Source: Phycicoccus avicenniae (GTDB taxonomy: Bacteria; Actinomycetota; Actinomycetes; Actinomycetales; Dermatophilaceae). From it: a DNA stretch of 64,000 nucleotides. Location of the stretch: NCBI RefSeq assembly GCF_018139485.1, contig NZ_JAGSNF010000021.1:1-64000 (forward strand), written 5' to 3'. The position numbers were made by a program, and so were the translations under genes. Each line of letters starts with the position of its first letter. Within the stretch, counting starts at the first letter, position 1. Below, piece by piece: positions 47,694-56,790 of the stretch. The notes under the pieces were generated by a model. That model was not told where the DNA came from and did no database searches. It saw nothing but the letters and a program-made list of their open reading frames with translations.

Positions 47694-48812
47694 TCAGCGC
47701 AGCCCGGTGCGCCGCTCCAGCGCCAGCTCGACGAGCTCGTCGATGAGCTGCGGGTAGGCGATGCCGCTCGCGGCCCACATCCGGGGGAACATCGAGCTCG
47801 GGGTGAACCCCGGCATCGTGTTCACCTCGTTGACGACGACGCGGCCGTCGTCGGTGAGGAAGAAGTCGACCCGGGCCAGCCCCTCGCACCCCGCGACCTC
47901 GAAGGCCTGCGCGGCGAGCTCGCGGATCCGCGCGGCCGCCTCGGTGGGGACGTCGGCGGGGGTCGTGAGCCGGACGTCGTCGCCGGAGATGTACTTGGCC
48001 TCGAAGTCGTAGAAGTCGTGGCCCGAGAGGACGACGCACTCGCCGAGCTCGCTCGTGCGCGGGGGCTCGGTGCCGCGCCCCTCGAGGACGCCGCACTCGA
48101 TCTCGCGTCCGACGACGGCGGCCTCGACGACGACCTTCGGGTCGTGCTCGCGCGCCGCCTCGACGGCAGCCTCGAGGTCCTCGGCGCGGGAGACCTTCGT
48201 GATGCCGATGCTCGACCCGGCGCGGGCCGGCTTGACGAACACCGGCCACCCGAGGGCGTGCACGGCGTCCATCGCGGCCGCCTTGTCGCGGCGCCACTCG
48301 CGGTCGGTGACGACGGTGTACGGACCGACCGGCATCCCGGCCGCCGCGAGCACGCTCTTCATGAGCGCCTTGTCCATCATGACCGCCGACGCCGCGACAC
48401 CGGACCCGACGTAGCGCACGTCGGCGAGGTCGAGCAGGCCCTGGAGCGTGCCGTCCTCGCCGAAGGGTCCGTGGAGCAGTGGGAGCACCACGTCGACCTC
48501 GCCGAGGGTGCGCGGCGGCCGGCCGGGCTCCTGGACGACGAGGGTGCGGTCGCTCGTGCTCGTCGGGACGACGACGCCGGGGCCGTCCCCGTCGACCTCG
48601 GGGGTCCGGTCGGCCGTGAGCCGCAGCGGCGCCGGGTCGTCGGCGGCCAGGACCCAGCGGCCGTCCTTGGCGATCCCGACGGGGACGACGTCGTACCGGT
48701 CCCGGTCGAGCGCCTCGAGGACGCTCGCGGCCGTGGCGCAGGAGACGGCGTGCTCCGAGGAGCGGCCGCCGAAGACGACGGCGATGCGGATCGGCGGGGT
48801 GGACTGGCTCAT
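47694..48812 (-). CDS. ddl: D-alanine--D-alanine ligase
   Basis: A 372-residue ATP-grasp enzyme making the D-Ala-D-Ala of peptidoglycan. The N-terminus is IAVVFGGRSSEHAVSC; the ATP loop includes KPARAGSSIGITK; the C-terminal EVNTMPGFTPSSMFP carries the metal ligands. It opposes the PLP-enzyme gene across a 35-base gap. Confidence 0.95.
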   Translation of the reverse strand: MSQSTPPIRIAVVFGGRSSEHAVSCATAASVLEALDRDRYDVVPVGIAKDGRWVLAADDPAPLRLTADRTPEVDGDGPGVVVPTSTSDRTLVVQEPGRPPRTLGEVDVVLPLLHGPFGEDGTLQGLLDLADVRYVGSGVAASAVMMDKALMKSVLAAAGMPVGPYTVVTDREWRRDKAAAMDAVHALGWPVFVKPARAGSSIGITKVSRAEDLEAAVEAAREHDPKVVVEAAVVGREIECGVLEGRGTEPPRTSELGECVVLSGHDFYDFEAKYISGDDVRLTTPADVPTEAAARIRELAAQAFEVAGCEGLARVDFFLTDDGRVVVNEVNTMPGFTPSSMFPRMWAASGIAYPQLIDELVELALERRTGLR

Positions 48813-48820
48813 CCCGGACG

Positions 48821-48826
48821 ACTCTA
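48821..48826 (-). promoter_or_regulatory. -10 box TAGAGT for ddl
   Basis: TAGAGT on the minus strand, 8 bases before ATG 48812. Confidence 0.45.
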
Positions 48827-48833
48827 GCGGCCG

Positions 48834-48839
48834 TAGGCT
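48834..48839 (+). promoter_or_regulatory. -10 box TAGGCT for the divergent PLP-enzyme gene
   Basis: TAGGCT, 8 bases before GTG 48848. It lies within the expected -35/spacer zone of the ddl promoter. Confidence 0.45.
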
Positions 48840-48847
48840 GGGCCACC

Positions 48848-49942
48848 GTGACCGACGAGCCCTCCTCCCCCGCCGACGACCTCACGCCGCAGACCCGCCT
48901 CGTGACGCTCGGCCGGGAGCCGGTCGCACCCGGCGCCCAGGTCGGCGCGCCGCTCGTGCTCACCTCGACCTACCACGCCGACGGCCCGGTGTCCTACGCC
49001 CGCGGGGGCAACCCGACGTGGACCGCGTTCGAGGAGGCCGTGGGGTCGCTCGAGGGGGGCGACGCCCTCGTCGTGTCCTCCGGGATGGCGGCCGTCGCCG
49101 CCGTCTTCTCCCTCCTGCCCCACGGCGGCACGGTCGTCGTCCCGGACGCCGCGTACAACGGCGTCATGGCGACCGTCGCCGCCCTCGAGGCGGACGGCGC
49201 CGCCACCGTGCGCCGCGTCGACGTCACCGACACCGCCGCGGTCGTCGCCGCGCTCGACGGCGCGGAGCTGCTGTGGCTGGAGTCCCCGACCAACCCGCTG
49301 CTCGAGGTCGCGGACCTGCCCGCCCTCACCGCCGCCGCCCGGTCCCGCGGCGTCCTCACCGCCGTGGACAACACCTTCTCCACCCCCCTCCTCCAGCGGC
49401 CCCTGGAGTCCGGGGCCGACGTCGTCGTGCACTCGGCGACGAAGTACCTCTCGGGGCACAGCGACCTGCTCCTCGGTGTCCTCGTCACCCCCGCGAGCGA
49501 AGAGGGCACCGCCCGCCGTGCCCGGCTCGCGCGGCACCGCCAGCTGCACGGAGGCATCGCCGGACCGGTCGAGACGTGGCTCGCCCTGCGCGGCCTGCGC
49601 ACGCTGCACCTGCGCCTGGAGCGGGCCTGCGCGAACGCGGCGGTCGTCGCCGAGCGGGCCGCCGGGCACCCCGCGGTGACCCGGGTGCGCTACCCGGGCA
49701 CCGGCGCGATCGTCTCGCTCGAGGTCGCCGGCGGGGCCGCCGCGGCGGAGCGGGTGTGCGCCTCCACCCGGGTGTGGGTCCACGCGACGAGCCTCGGCGG
49801 GGTCGAGAGCATGCTCGAGCGTCGGCGTCGGCACCCCGACGAGCCCGCGACCGTCCCGGAGGACCTCGTCCGCCTCTCCCTCGGCGTCGAGGACGTCGAG
49901 GACCTGTGGCGGGACCTGTCCGCCGCGCTCGACCGGGCCTGA
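48848..49942 (+). CDS. Cys/Met metabolism PLP-dependent enzyme (cystathionine gamma-synthase/lyase-like)
   Basis: A 364-residue fold-type I PLP enzyme. The cofactor Lys is K199 (HSATKYLSGHSD), with SSGMAAVAA and LWLESPTNPLLEV also visible. It is closest to cystathionine synthase/lyase types; which reaction is catalysed cannot be fixed from sequence. Confidence 0.88.
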   Translation: MTDEPSSPADDLTPQTRLVTLGREPVAPGAQVGAPLVLTSTYHADGPVSYARGGNPTWTAFEEAVGSLEGGDALVVSSGMAAVAAVFSLLPHGGTVVVPDAAYNGVMATVAALEADGAATVRRVDVTDTAAVVAALDGAELLWLESPTNPLLEVADLPALTAAARSRGVLTAVDNTFSTPLLQRPLESGADVVVHSATKYLSGHSDLLLGVLVTPASEEGTARRARLARHRQLHGGIAGPVETWLALRGLRTLHLRLERACANAAVVAERAAGHPAVTRVRYPGTGAIVSLEVAGGAAAAERVCASTRVWVHATSLGGVESMLERRRRHPDEPATVPEDLVRLSLGVEDVEDLWRDLSAALDRA

Positions 49943-49960
49943 CCTCGGCCGCCTCCGGCC

Positions 49961-50959
49961 TCAGCCGGTCTCGGCCTTGCGGGGCCGGGCCAGGAGGGTC
50001 GAGACGACCTCGGGGATGGTCCGTCCGTGCTCGATGAGGGCGTCGACCTGCTCGATGATCGGTACCTCGACGTCGTGCTTGCGGGCGAGCTCGAGGATCG
50101 AGGTGCACGACTTGACGCCCTCGGCCGTCTGCCGCGTCACGGCGACGACCTCGTCGACGGTCATGCCCTGGCCGAGCCGGACGCCGAAGGAGTGGTTGCG
50201 CGACAAGGGCGACATGCACGTGGCGATGAGGTCGCCGACGCCGGCGAGCCCGGCGAAGGTCACCGCCTCCCCGCCGAGCGCCGTCCCGAGGCGCATCGTC
50301 TCGGCGAGCCCGCGGGTGATGATCGAGGCCTTGGAGTTGTCCCCCATCCCGAGCCCCTCGGCCATGCCGACCGCGAGCGCGATGACGTTCTTCACCGCCC
50401 CGGCGATCTCGGTGCCGACGACGTCGGTCCCGGTGTACGGACGGAAGTAGGGCGCGGCGCACGCGGCCGCGACCCGCTCGGCCATCGCGTGGTCGCGGCA
50501 GGCGACCACCGAGGCGGCCGGCTGCTTGGCGGCGATCTCGCGGGCGAGGTTCGGTCCGGAGACGACGACGACGCGCTCCTCCTCGACCCCGCCGACCTCG
50601 GTGACGACCTCGGACATCCGCTTCGTCGTGCCGAGCTCGACGCCCTTCATGAGCGAGACGACGGCGGCCTCGCGGGGCAGCACCCCGCCCCACGCCGCGA
50701 GGTTGTCGCGCAACGTCTGGGACGGGACGGCGAGCACGACGACGTCCGCCCCGTCGCAGGCCTCGGCGGGGTCGGTCGTGGCCCGGACGCGGTCCGGCAG
50801 GTGCAGCTCGGGCAGGTAGGCCTCGTTGACACCGGCGTTGACCTGCTCGACGACCTCGGCCCGGCGGCCCCACATCGTCACCTCGGTCCCGGCGTCGGCG
50901 AGGACGGCCGCGAAGGCGGTGCCCCAGCTGCCCGTGCCGTAGACGGCCGCGCGGCTCAC
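49961..50959 (-). CDS. gpsA: Glycerol-3-phosphate dehydrogenase [NAD(P)+]
   Basis: A 332-residue enzyme supplying glycerol-3-phosphate for lipids. The nucleotide loop is VYGTGSWGTAFA, the catalytic Lys lies in EIAGAVKNVIALAVG, and GDLIATCMSPLSRNH is the third motif. GTG 50959 overlaps the plsC stop, pairing substrate supply with acylation. Confidence 0.95.
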   Translation of the reverse strand: MSRAAVYGTGSWGTAFAAVLADAGTEVTMWGRRAEVVEQVNAGVNEAYLPELHLPDRVRATTDPAEACDGADVVVLAVPSQTLRDNLAAWGGVLPREAAVVSLMKGVELGTTKRMSEVVTEVGGVEEERVVVVSGPNLAREIAAKQPAASVVACRDHAMAERVAAACAAPYFRPYTGTDVVGTEIAGAVKNVIALAVGMAEGLGMGDNSKASIITRGLAETMRLGTALGGEAVTFAGLAGVGDLIATCMSPLSRNHSFGVRLGQGMTVDEVVAVTRQTAEGVKSCTSILELARKHDVEVPIIEQVDALIEHGRTIPEVVSTLLARPRKAETG

Positions 50960-51714
50960 GAGGCGTCCCGCAGCGGGCGCGGCCGGCCGGTCACGCTGAC
51001 CCCGGCGCGGCGCGGGTCGAAGCGCTCGGCCGGGGCGGTCCCGCCCCGCAGCACCTCGAGCTCGGCGGTCACGGCGTCCATGATCCGTCGGGTGGCCTCG
51101 GTGAGCAGCTCGGTCGTCACGGGAGCACCGTAGAGGTCCTCGAGCGCGACGGGCGCACCGGCACGCACCCGCATCGTGCGGCGTCGGCGCAGCCGCGGTC
51201 GGTGCGCGTACGGCGGGAGCACCTCCTGCGGCCCCCACATCGCGACCGGGACGACGGGGCAGCGCGTCTCGAGGGCGACCCGGGCGGCCCCGGTCTTGCC
51301 CCGCATCGGCCACAGGTCGGGGTCCCGGGTGAGGGTGCCCTCGGGGTAGATCGCGACGCACTTGTCGGCACGGACGGCGGCGACCGCGGCGTGGTAGGCG
51401 CTTCCGGCGCGGCCGGACTCGCGCTCGACGGGGATCTGGTCCGCGGAGCGCAGGACCGCCCCGACGAGCGGCACGTCGAAGACCTCCCGCTTGCCGAGGA
51501 AGCGTGGCGCGAGTCCCTGGTCGACCATGAAGTGCGCGAAGACGAGCGGGTCGAGGTGCGAGACGTGGTTGGGGCAGACGACCCAGCCGCCCTCGCGGGG
51601 CAGGTGCTCGGTGCCGGACCACTCCCTCCGCGCGAGCAGGACGAGGAGCGGGCGGAGGAGCCGGACGGCGAGCCGGTATCCGAAGGGACGTGAGGAGTCC
51701 GTGGGCGTGCTCAC
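50956..51714 (-). CDS. plsC: 1-acyl-sn-glycerol-3-phosphate acyltransferase
   Basis: A 252-residue acyltransferase with the NHxxxxD box (CPNHVSHLDPLVF) and the acceptor motif IYPEGTLTRD. It acylates lysophosphatidate. It is coupled to gpsA. Confidence 0.93.
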   Translation of the reverse strand: MSTPTDSSRPFGYRLAVRLLRPLLVLLARREWSGTEHLPREGGWVVCPNHVSHLDPLVFAHFMVDQGLAPRFLGKREVFDVPLVGAVLRSADQIPVERESGRAGSAYHAAVAAVRADKCVAIYPEGTLTRDPDLWPMRGKTGAARVALETRCPVVPVAMWGPQEVLPPYAHRPRLRRRRTMRVRAGAPVALEDLYGAPVTTELLTEATRRIMDAVTAELEVLRGGTAPAERFDPRRAGVSVTGRPRPLRDAS

Positions 51715-51804
51715 CTCGGGCCTTCCGTGGTCGGGGTCACCGCATTGTGGTCCGCGCGGTGGGCGATGTCGAGGACGTCGGCGCGGGTTGGCAGGATCGG
51801 CCCC

Positions 51805-52647
51805 GTGACCGGGTCGGGCAGCCTCGCCGTCGTCGTGCCGCTCAAGGGCGGCCCGCTCGCGAAGTCGCGCCTCGACCTGCCCGCGGGCGTCCGGGTCCGG
51901 CTCGCCGAGGCGTTCGCGCGCGACACCCTCGCGGCCGTCGTCGCGGACCTGCCGGACGCCCTGCTCGTCGTCGTCACCGGCGACGCCCGCACGGCGGCGT
52001 GGTGCGGGGACCTCGCCGAGGTCGTCGGGGACCCCGGCGGAGGTCTGGACGCCGCCGTCCGCTCCGGCCTCGGGTACGCGCGCTCGCGGGGTCACCGGCG
52101 CGCCGCGGTCCTGCTCGGCGACCACCCGGCGCTGCGCCCCGGCGAGCTCGCCGAGGCGGTGGGCCACCCCGGCCCTGCCGTGGTCCCGGACGCGGACGGT
52201 ACCGGCACGGCGCTGCTGCTCGTGGCGCTCGACGCGGGCTTGCCGGTCACGGCCTTCGGGCCGGGCAGCGCGGCGGCGCACGAGGCCCTGGGCCACCGCC
52301 GCGTGGACCTCGACCTGCCGGGGCTGCGGACCGACGTCGACGACGCGCCGTCGCTGCACCGGGCCCTGCGCCTCGGTGTCGGCGACGCCACCCGGGCCGC
52401 CCTGCGCCGCGTTACGCTGCCGGGCGTGCAGGCGACGATCCACCGGGCTCCGGACGAGCAGGGACACGGCGGGAGCGCGCTGCTCGACGACGGGACGCAG
52501 GTGGCTGTCCCGCGCGAGAGCCTCGCCGACAGCGGGCTGCTGCACCTGCGGGTCGGGCAACGGGTCACCGTCGAGCTCGACGACGACGGCCGCACCTGCC
52601 GCCGCGCGTGGATCGCGGGGATCGGGCCCGGCCGGCCGGTCGGCTGA
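51805..52647 (+). CDS. cofC: CofC 2-phospho-L-lactate/phosphoenolpyruvate guanylyltransferase fused to a cold-shock-like domain
   Basis: A 280-residue protein. Residues ~1-205 are the F420-pathway nucleotidyltransferase (VVPLKGGPLAKSRL, GDHPALRPGEL, DGTGTALLL). Residues ~208-280 form a small beta-barrel-like domain (GSALLDDGTQVAVPRESL, LRVGQRVTVEL) that elsewhere in actinobacteria is a separate neighbouring gene. There is no stop between them. A -10 box and GTG at the junction suggest separate expression as well. GTG 51805 is chosen because it directly precedes the conserved core. Confidence 0.82.
   Translation: MTGSGSLAVVVPLKGGPLAKSRLDLPAGVRVRLAEAFARDTLAAVVADLPDALLVVVTGDARTAAWCGDLAEVVGDPGGGLDAAVRSGLGYARSRGHRRAAVLLGDHPALRPGELAEAVGHPGPAVVPDADGTGTALLLVALDAGLPVTAFGPGSAAAHEALGHRRVDLDLPGLRTDVDDAPSLHRALRLGVGDATRAALRRVTLPGVQATIHRAPDEQGHGGSALLDDGTQVAVPRESLADSGLLHLRVGQRVTVELDDDGRTCRRAWIAGIGPGRPVG
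52413..52418 (+). promoter_or_regulatory. Internal leaderless promoter (-10 TACGCT) inside cofC fusion
   Basis: TACGCT, 7 bases before an in-frame GTG (52426), exactly the spacing of other leaderless starts in this window. Confidence 0.5.
52426..52647 (+). CDS. Cold-shock-like small protein, in-frame internal start within cofC
   Basis: If the internal promoter is used, a 73-residue protein (VQATIHRAPDEQGHGGSALL start) identical to the CofC C-terminus is made. It resembles the cold-shock-like proteins usually encoded near cofC. Function unknown. Confidence 0.45.
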   Translation: MQATIHRAPDEQGHGGSALLDDGTQVAVPRESLADSGLLHLRVGQRVTVELDDDGRTCRRAWIAGIGPGRPVG

Positions 52648-52678
52648 GGGCCACGACGGCCTCGTCGCCGTCCGTCCG

Positions 52679-52700
52679 CAGGACCCGGTCGCCGGTCCTG
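52679..52700. terminator. Possible bidirectional terminator between cofC and hup
   Basis: Arms CAGGACC (52679-52685) and GGTCCTG (52694-52700) between convergent genes. The stem is short. Confidence 0.4.
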
Positions 52701-52705
52701 GTCGC

Positions 52706-53185
52706 CTAGCTCCCGGCCGCCTTCCTCGCGGCGGTCTTCTTCGTGCCGGCGGCCTTCTTCGTCGTCGCGGCCTTCTTCGTCGTCGCGGCCTTCTTCGTGC
52801 CGCTCGTCGTCGTGGCCGCCTTCCTCGTGCCGGCGGCCTTCTTCGTCGTCCCCGTGGCGGCCGACCCGGCCGGCGCCCGCCCCGTGGCCGTCCCGGTCCT
52901 CGGCAGCGTGCTCGGGGTACGGACGTAGTCCTTGAAGGCCGTGCCCGGGCGGAAGCGCGGTGAGGTCGTCTTCGAGATGCGGACGGCGTCCCCGGTCCGG
53001 GGGTTGCGTCCGGTGCGCGGGGCCCGCTCGACGCGGTCGAAGGTGCCGAACCCGGTGATGGCGACCTTCCCGCCCCGGACGACCTCGCGGACGATCGTGT
53101 CGCACACGGTGTCGAGGGCCTGCACGGCCGCCTGCCTGCTGCCGAGCGTCTTCTCGAGCTCCCGGACGAGGTCTGCCTTGTTCAC
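52706..53185 (-). CDS. hup: HU-family DNA-binding protein with histone H1-like tail
   Basis: A 159-residue protein. Residues 1-90 form a HU domain (VNKADLVRELEKTL, KVAITGFGTFDRVERAPRTGRNP); residues ~95-159 are a Lys/Ala/Thr-repeat tail (KKAATTKKAATTKKAAGTKK), as in HupB/HupS of actinobacteria. It compacts the nucleoid. GTG 53185 is preferred over ATG 53197 because GGAGG lies 7 bases before it. The repeated tail DNA (~52740-52850) may be length-variable. Confidence 0.92.
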   Translation of the reverse strand: MNKADLVRELEKTLGSRQAAVQALDTVCDTIVREVVRGGKVAITGFGTFDRVERAPRTGRNPRTGDAVRISKTTSPRFRPGTAFKDYVRTPSTLPRTGTATGRAPAGSAATGTTKKAAGTRKAATTTSGTKKAATTKKAATTKKAAGTKKTAARKAAGS

Positions 53186-53345
53186 GTCTGCCTCCATCGC
53201 TGGGCCGCCGATGGGTCACCGGCGGCCTTGGTCGGCGTGGTCGGCCGTGCACCGGCCACCCGCCGACGCTATGCCCACGGAGAACCCCGGGTAAACCCCG
53301 ACACGGACGTGTGCGCCGGTCAGGGCCCTGGGCAATGCCCTTCGG

Positions 53346-53936
53346 TCAGACGCGGACCCGGGGCTTCCAGGCCGGTCGCCCGCCTTCGAAGGCGTCGATG
53401 TCCTCGGCGTGGCGCAGCGACAGGCTGATGTCGTCCAGCCCCTCGAGGAGCCGCCAGCGGGTGTAGTCGTCGACCTGGAAGGGTGCGACGAGGTCACCCG
53501 CCGTCACGGTGCGCGAGACGAGGTCGACCGTGACGGACGTGCCGGGCTCGTTCTCCAGCAGCTTCCAGAGCAGCTCGACGTCGTCCTGGCTGCACTGCGC
53601 CGTGAGCAGTCCCTGCTTGCCGCTGTTGCCGCGGAAGATGTCGGCGAACCGCGAGGAGATGACGACCCGGAAGCCGTAGTTCATCAGCGCCCACACCGCG
53701 TGCTCGCGCGAGGACCCGGTGCCGAAGTCCGGTCCGGCGACGAGGACCGAGCCGGCCGTGTAGCTCGGGTCGTTGAGGACGAAGGTCTCGTCCCCGCGCC
53801 AGGCGGCGAACAGCCCGTCCTCGAACCCGGACTTGGTGACCCGCTTGAGGTAGACCGCCGGGATGATCTGGTCGGTGTCGACGTTGCTGCGGCGCAGCGG
53901 GACCCCGATGCCGGTGTGCGTCGAGAACTTCTCCAT
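53346..53936 (-). CDS. leuD: 3-isopropylmalate dehydratase small subunit
   Basis: A 196-residue swivelling subunit ([51 protein letters not shown]). It works with LeuC in leucine synthesis. The ATG overlaps the leuC stop by one base. Confidence 0.96.
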   Translation of the reverse strand: MEKFSTHTGIGVPLRRSNVDTDQIIPAVYLKRVTKSGFEDGLFAAWRGDETFVLNDPSYTAGSVLVAGPDFGTGSSREHAVWALMNYGFRVVISSRFADIFRGNSGKQGLLTAQCSQDDVELLWKLLENEPGTSVTVDLVSRTVTAGDLVAPFQVDDYTRWRLLEGLDDISLSLRHAEDIDAFEGGRPAWKPRVRV

Positions 53937-55348
53937 CAGGCCATCGCCTCCACGGGCTCGAGATCGGCGGGGCTGGACAGCGTGCCCCGGACGGCGGTCG
54001 CGGCCGCGACGAGCGGGCTCACGAGGTGGGTACGACCGCCCTTGCCCTGCCGGCCCTCGAAGTTGCGGTTCGACGTCGAGGCGCTGCGCTCGCCGGGGGC
54101 GAGCTGGTCGGGGTTCATCCCGAGGCACATCGAGCACCCGGGCAGGCGCCACTCGGCACCGGCGGCGGTGAAAACCGCGTCGAGCCCCTCCTCCTCGGCC
54201 TGGAGGCGGACCCGGGCCGAGCCGGGCACGACGAGCATCCGGACGCCCTCGGCGACCCGGCGGCCCTCGATGACGGCCGCGGCGGCCCGCAGGTCCTCGA
54301 TGCGACCGTTCGTGCACGAGCCGACGAAGACGGTGTCGACGTGGATCTCGCGCAGGGGGGTCCCGGCGGTGAGCCCCATGTACTCCAGCGCCCGCCGGGC
54401 GGCGATCTTGTCGTTGTCGTCACCCATGTGCTCGGGGTCGGGGACGGCCTCGCCGAGCGGGCTGCCCTGGCCGGGGTTGGTCCCCCACGTGACGAAGGGG
54501 GTGAGGGTGGCGGCGTCCAGGACCACCTCGGCGTCGAAGGTCGCGTCGTCGTCGCTGCGCAGGTCCTTCCACGCCTCGACGGCGGCGTCCCAGTCGGCCC
54601 CGGTCGGGGCGTGGTCGCGGCCGCGGACGTACTCGAAGGTCGTCTCGTCGGGGGCGATCATCCCCGCACGCGCCCCGGCCTCGATCGACATGTTGCACAC
54701 CGTCATCCGGGCCTCCATCGACAGCGCCCGGATGGCGCTGCCGCGGTACTCGATGACGTAGCCCTGGCCCCCGCCGGTCCCGATCCTCGCGATGACGGCG
54801 AGGACGATGTCCTTGGCGGTGACGCCGTCGGCCAGCTCGCCCTCGACGGTCACGGCCATCGTGCGGAACGGCGAGAGCGGCAGGGTCTGCGTCGCGAGGA
54901 CGTGCTCGACCTCGCTCGTGCCGATGCCGAAGGCGAGTGCGCCGAAGGCGCCGTGGGTCGAGGTGTGGCTGTCGCCGCAGACGATCGTCATGCCGGGCTG
55001 GGTGAGACCGAGCTGCGGACCGACGACGTGGACGATGCCCTGCTCGGCGTCGCCCATCGGGTAGATCGTCACGCCGAACTCGTCGCAGTTGCGGCGCAGC
55101 GTCTCGACCTGGGTCCGGCTCACCGGGTCGGTGATCGGCCCGGGGGTCGTCGGCACGTTGTGGTCCTCGGTGGCGAGGGTGAGGTCGGGGCGCCGGACGG
55201 GGCGGCCCGCCTCGCGGAGTCCGTCGAAGGCCTGGGGGCTCGTCACCTCGTGGAGCAGGTGGAGGTCGATGTACAGCAGGTCGGGCTCGCCCTCGTCTCG
55301 TCGGACGACGTGGGAGCCCCACACCTTCTCGGCCAGGGTTCCGGCCAT
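53936..55348 (-). CDS. leuC: 3-isopropylmalate dehydratase large subunit
   Basis: A 470-residue aconitase-fold enzyme. Its iron-sulfur cysteines lie in [14 protein letters not shown] and [15 protein letters not shown] 55348 has GGAGG about 8 bases upstream. It is divergent from ndgR, its likely regulator. Confidence 0.96.
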   Translation of the reverse strand: MAGTLAEKVWGSHVVRRDEGEPDLLYIDLHLLHEVTSPQAFDGLREAGRPVRRPDLTLATEDHNVPTTPGPITDPVSRTQVETLRRNCDEFGVTIYPMGDAEQGIVHVVGPQLGLTQPGMTIVCGDSHTSTHGAFGALAFGIGTSEVEHVLATQTLPLSPFRTMAVTVEGELADGVTAKDIVLAVIARIGTGGGQGYVIEYRGSAIRALSMEARMTVCNMSIEAGARAGMIAPDETTFEYVRGRDHAPTGADWDAAVEAWKDLRSDDDATFDAEVVLDAATLTPFVTWGTNPGQGSPLGEAVPDPEHMGDDNDKIAARRALEYMGLTAGTPLREIHVDTVFVGSCTNGRIEDLRAAAAVIEGRRVAEGVRMLVVPGSARVRLQAEEEGLDAVFTAAGAEWRLPGCSMCLGMNPDQLAPGERSASTSNRNFEGRQGKGGRTHLVSPLVAAATAVRGTLSSPADLEPVEAMA

Positions 55349-55439
55349 GGTCGACACCTCCAGTGACGGACCGGGATGACGCGGTCCGGACGGTTGCACG
55401 GTCGCGCGGGCTGGGTGCGCCTCTGCGTGTCTCCCGAGA

Positions 55440-55464
55440 TTCGCACGGCCCCACGGCGTGCGAA
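55440..55464. promoter_or_regulatory. Inverted repeat TTCGCACG-N9-CGTGCGAA in leuC-ndgR intergenic region
   Basis: Perfect 8-bp arms (55440-55447, 55457-55464), 6 bases from the second palindrome. It is a candidate operator or part of a composite one. Confidence 0.45.
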
Positions 55465-55469
55465 CTTGC

Positions 55470-55486
55470 GTCTCAGGCAATGAGAC
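55470..55486. promoter_or_regulatory. NdgR-type operator GTCTCA-N5-TGAGAC
   Basis: A perfect 6-bp dyad at 55470-55475/55481-55486, 14 bases before the ndgR ATG and next to a CAATAT -10-like box (55489-55494). NdgR/LtbR regulators bind the leuC promoter in other actinobacteria, so repression of both genes is likely. Confidence 0.6.
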
Positions 55487-55500
55487 GTCAATATCAAGAC

Positions 55501-56244
55501 ATGGACAACACCAGTGGGGTCGGCGTTCTCGACAAGGCGGCGGTCGTGCTCTCCGCCCTCGAGGCGGGCCCGTCGACGCTCGCCCAGCTCGTCACGGCCA
55601 CCGGGCTCGCACGGCCCACGGCCCACCGCCTGGCCGTCGCGCTCGAGCACCACCGGCTCGTGACGCGTGACCTCCAGGGGCGGTTCGTCCTCGGCCCCCG
55701 CCTCGCCGAGCTCGCCGCTGCGGCCGGGGAGGACCGCCTCCTCGCGGCCGCCGGCCCGGTCCTCGGCGCCCTGCGGGACCACACGAACGAGTCGGCCCAG
55801 CTCTTCCGCCGCCAGGGCGACTACCGGGTCTGCGTCTCCGCGGCCGAGCGTCCCGTGGGCCTGCGTGACTCGATCCCGATCGGCGCCACCCTCTCGATGC
55901 GTGCGGGCTCCGCCGCCCAGGTGCTGCTCGCCTGGGAGGAGCCGGACCGGCTGCACCGCGGGCTCCAGGGCGCCGCGTTCACGGCGACGGCCCTGTCGGG
56001 GGTGCGCCGGCGCGGCTGGGCACAGAGCGTCGGCGAGCGCGAGCCGGGTGTCGCGTCCGTCTCCGCGCCGGTCCGCTCCCCCAGCGGCCGGGTCATCGCC
56101 GCGGTCTCGATCTCCGGGCCCATCGAGCGGCTGTCGAAGCAGCCCGGCCGACTGCACGCGGCGACCGTCATGGCGGGCGCGAACAAGCTCACCGAGGTCC
56201 TCACGCGGCACGCGGCGCAGCAGGAGGCCCAGAACACCGTCTGA
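55501..56244 (+). CDS. ndgR: IclR-family regulator of leucine biosynthesis (NdgR/LtbR-like)
   Basis: A 247-residue regulator with a winged helix ([24 protein letters not shown]) and an IclR effector domain. The start [20 protein letters not shown] is nearly invariant in NdgR proteins, which fixes ATG 55501 over ATG 55480. Divergent from leuCD with operators between. In Streptomyces and Corynebacterium it controls leucine and other amino acid genes. Confidence 0.92.
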   Translation: MDNTSGVGVLDKAAVVLSALEAGPSTLAQLVTATGLARPTAHRLAVALEHHRLVTRDLQGRFVLGPRLAELAAAAGEDRLLAAAGPVLGALRDHTNESAQLFRRQGDYRVCVSAAERPVGLRDSIPIGATLSMRAGSAAQVLLAWEEPDRLHRGLQGAAFTATALSGVRRRGWAQSVGEREPGVASVSAPVRSPSGRVIAAVSISGPIERLSKQPGRLHAATVMAGANKLTEVLTRHAAQQEAQNTV

Positions 56245-56441
56245 CGGGCTGGTCCGTCCTCGGTGTCGAGGGGGCGTGACACGCCGTGACGAGCACCGAC
56301 CCTGGCGCGGGTCGTGACCCCTCGACCGGTTCGACGGCGTGGCCCGGCTCACGACACACGTCCGTCACGACGGAGGCACGTCGTGGCAACATCGGTCCGG
56401 CACCCTCGGCACGTCGACTCGACCGCCCGAAGGAGGGGACC

Positions 56442-56786
56442 GTGCCACCGACCCTCAGCCCGCCCACCCTCGACCGCACCCGCCTGCTGGCATTGCCCCG
56501 GCCGGACCGGAGGGCGGTGGTCGTCGGCGGAGGACAGGTGGCCGCCCGGCGCGCGGCCGCCCTCACCCGGTCCCGCACCCCCGTGACCGTCTACGCCCCC
56601 CGGCTGTGCGACGACGTGTTCGACCTGCTCGTCGAGCACCTCGTGAGCTGGGAGGACCGCTGGCCGACCGCCGCGGACCTGCGTGACGCCTGGCTCCTCC
56701 ACGCGGCGAGCGGCGACCCCGCCGTCGATGCCCGGATCTGCGACCTCGCCGCCTCCGTCCGCACCCGCCGGGCGGGTCCCGCCTGA
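56442..56786 (+). CDS. Truncated CysG/Met8-like NAD-binding domain protein
   Basis: A 114-residue protein matching only the Rossmann part of precorrin-2 dehydrogenase (RRAVVVGGGQVAARRAAAL, then LLHAASGDPAVDARI). The dimerisation/chelatase part is missing. GTG 56442 has AAGGAGGGG at good spacing, so it is a deliberate short gene rather than random debris. It is a distant paralogue of the N-terminus of cysG at 24.4-25.6 kb. Its role is unknown. Confidence 0.7.
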   Translation: MPPTLSPPTLDRTRLLALPRPDRRAVVVGGGQVAARRAAALTRSRTPVTVYAPRLCDDVFDLLVEHLVSWEDRWPTAADLRDAWLLHAASGDPAVDARICDLAASVRTRRAGPA

Positions 56787-56790
56787 GGCC

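Noticed and set aside
52732-52860. Separate repeat element in hup
   Set aside because: The DNA repeats encode the Lys/Ala tail of HU and need no other explanation.
53310-53345. Terminator after leuD
   Set aside because: Only GGGC/GCCC 4-bp arms are seen; too weak to call.
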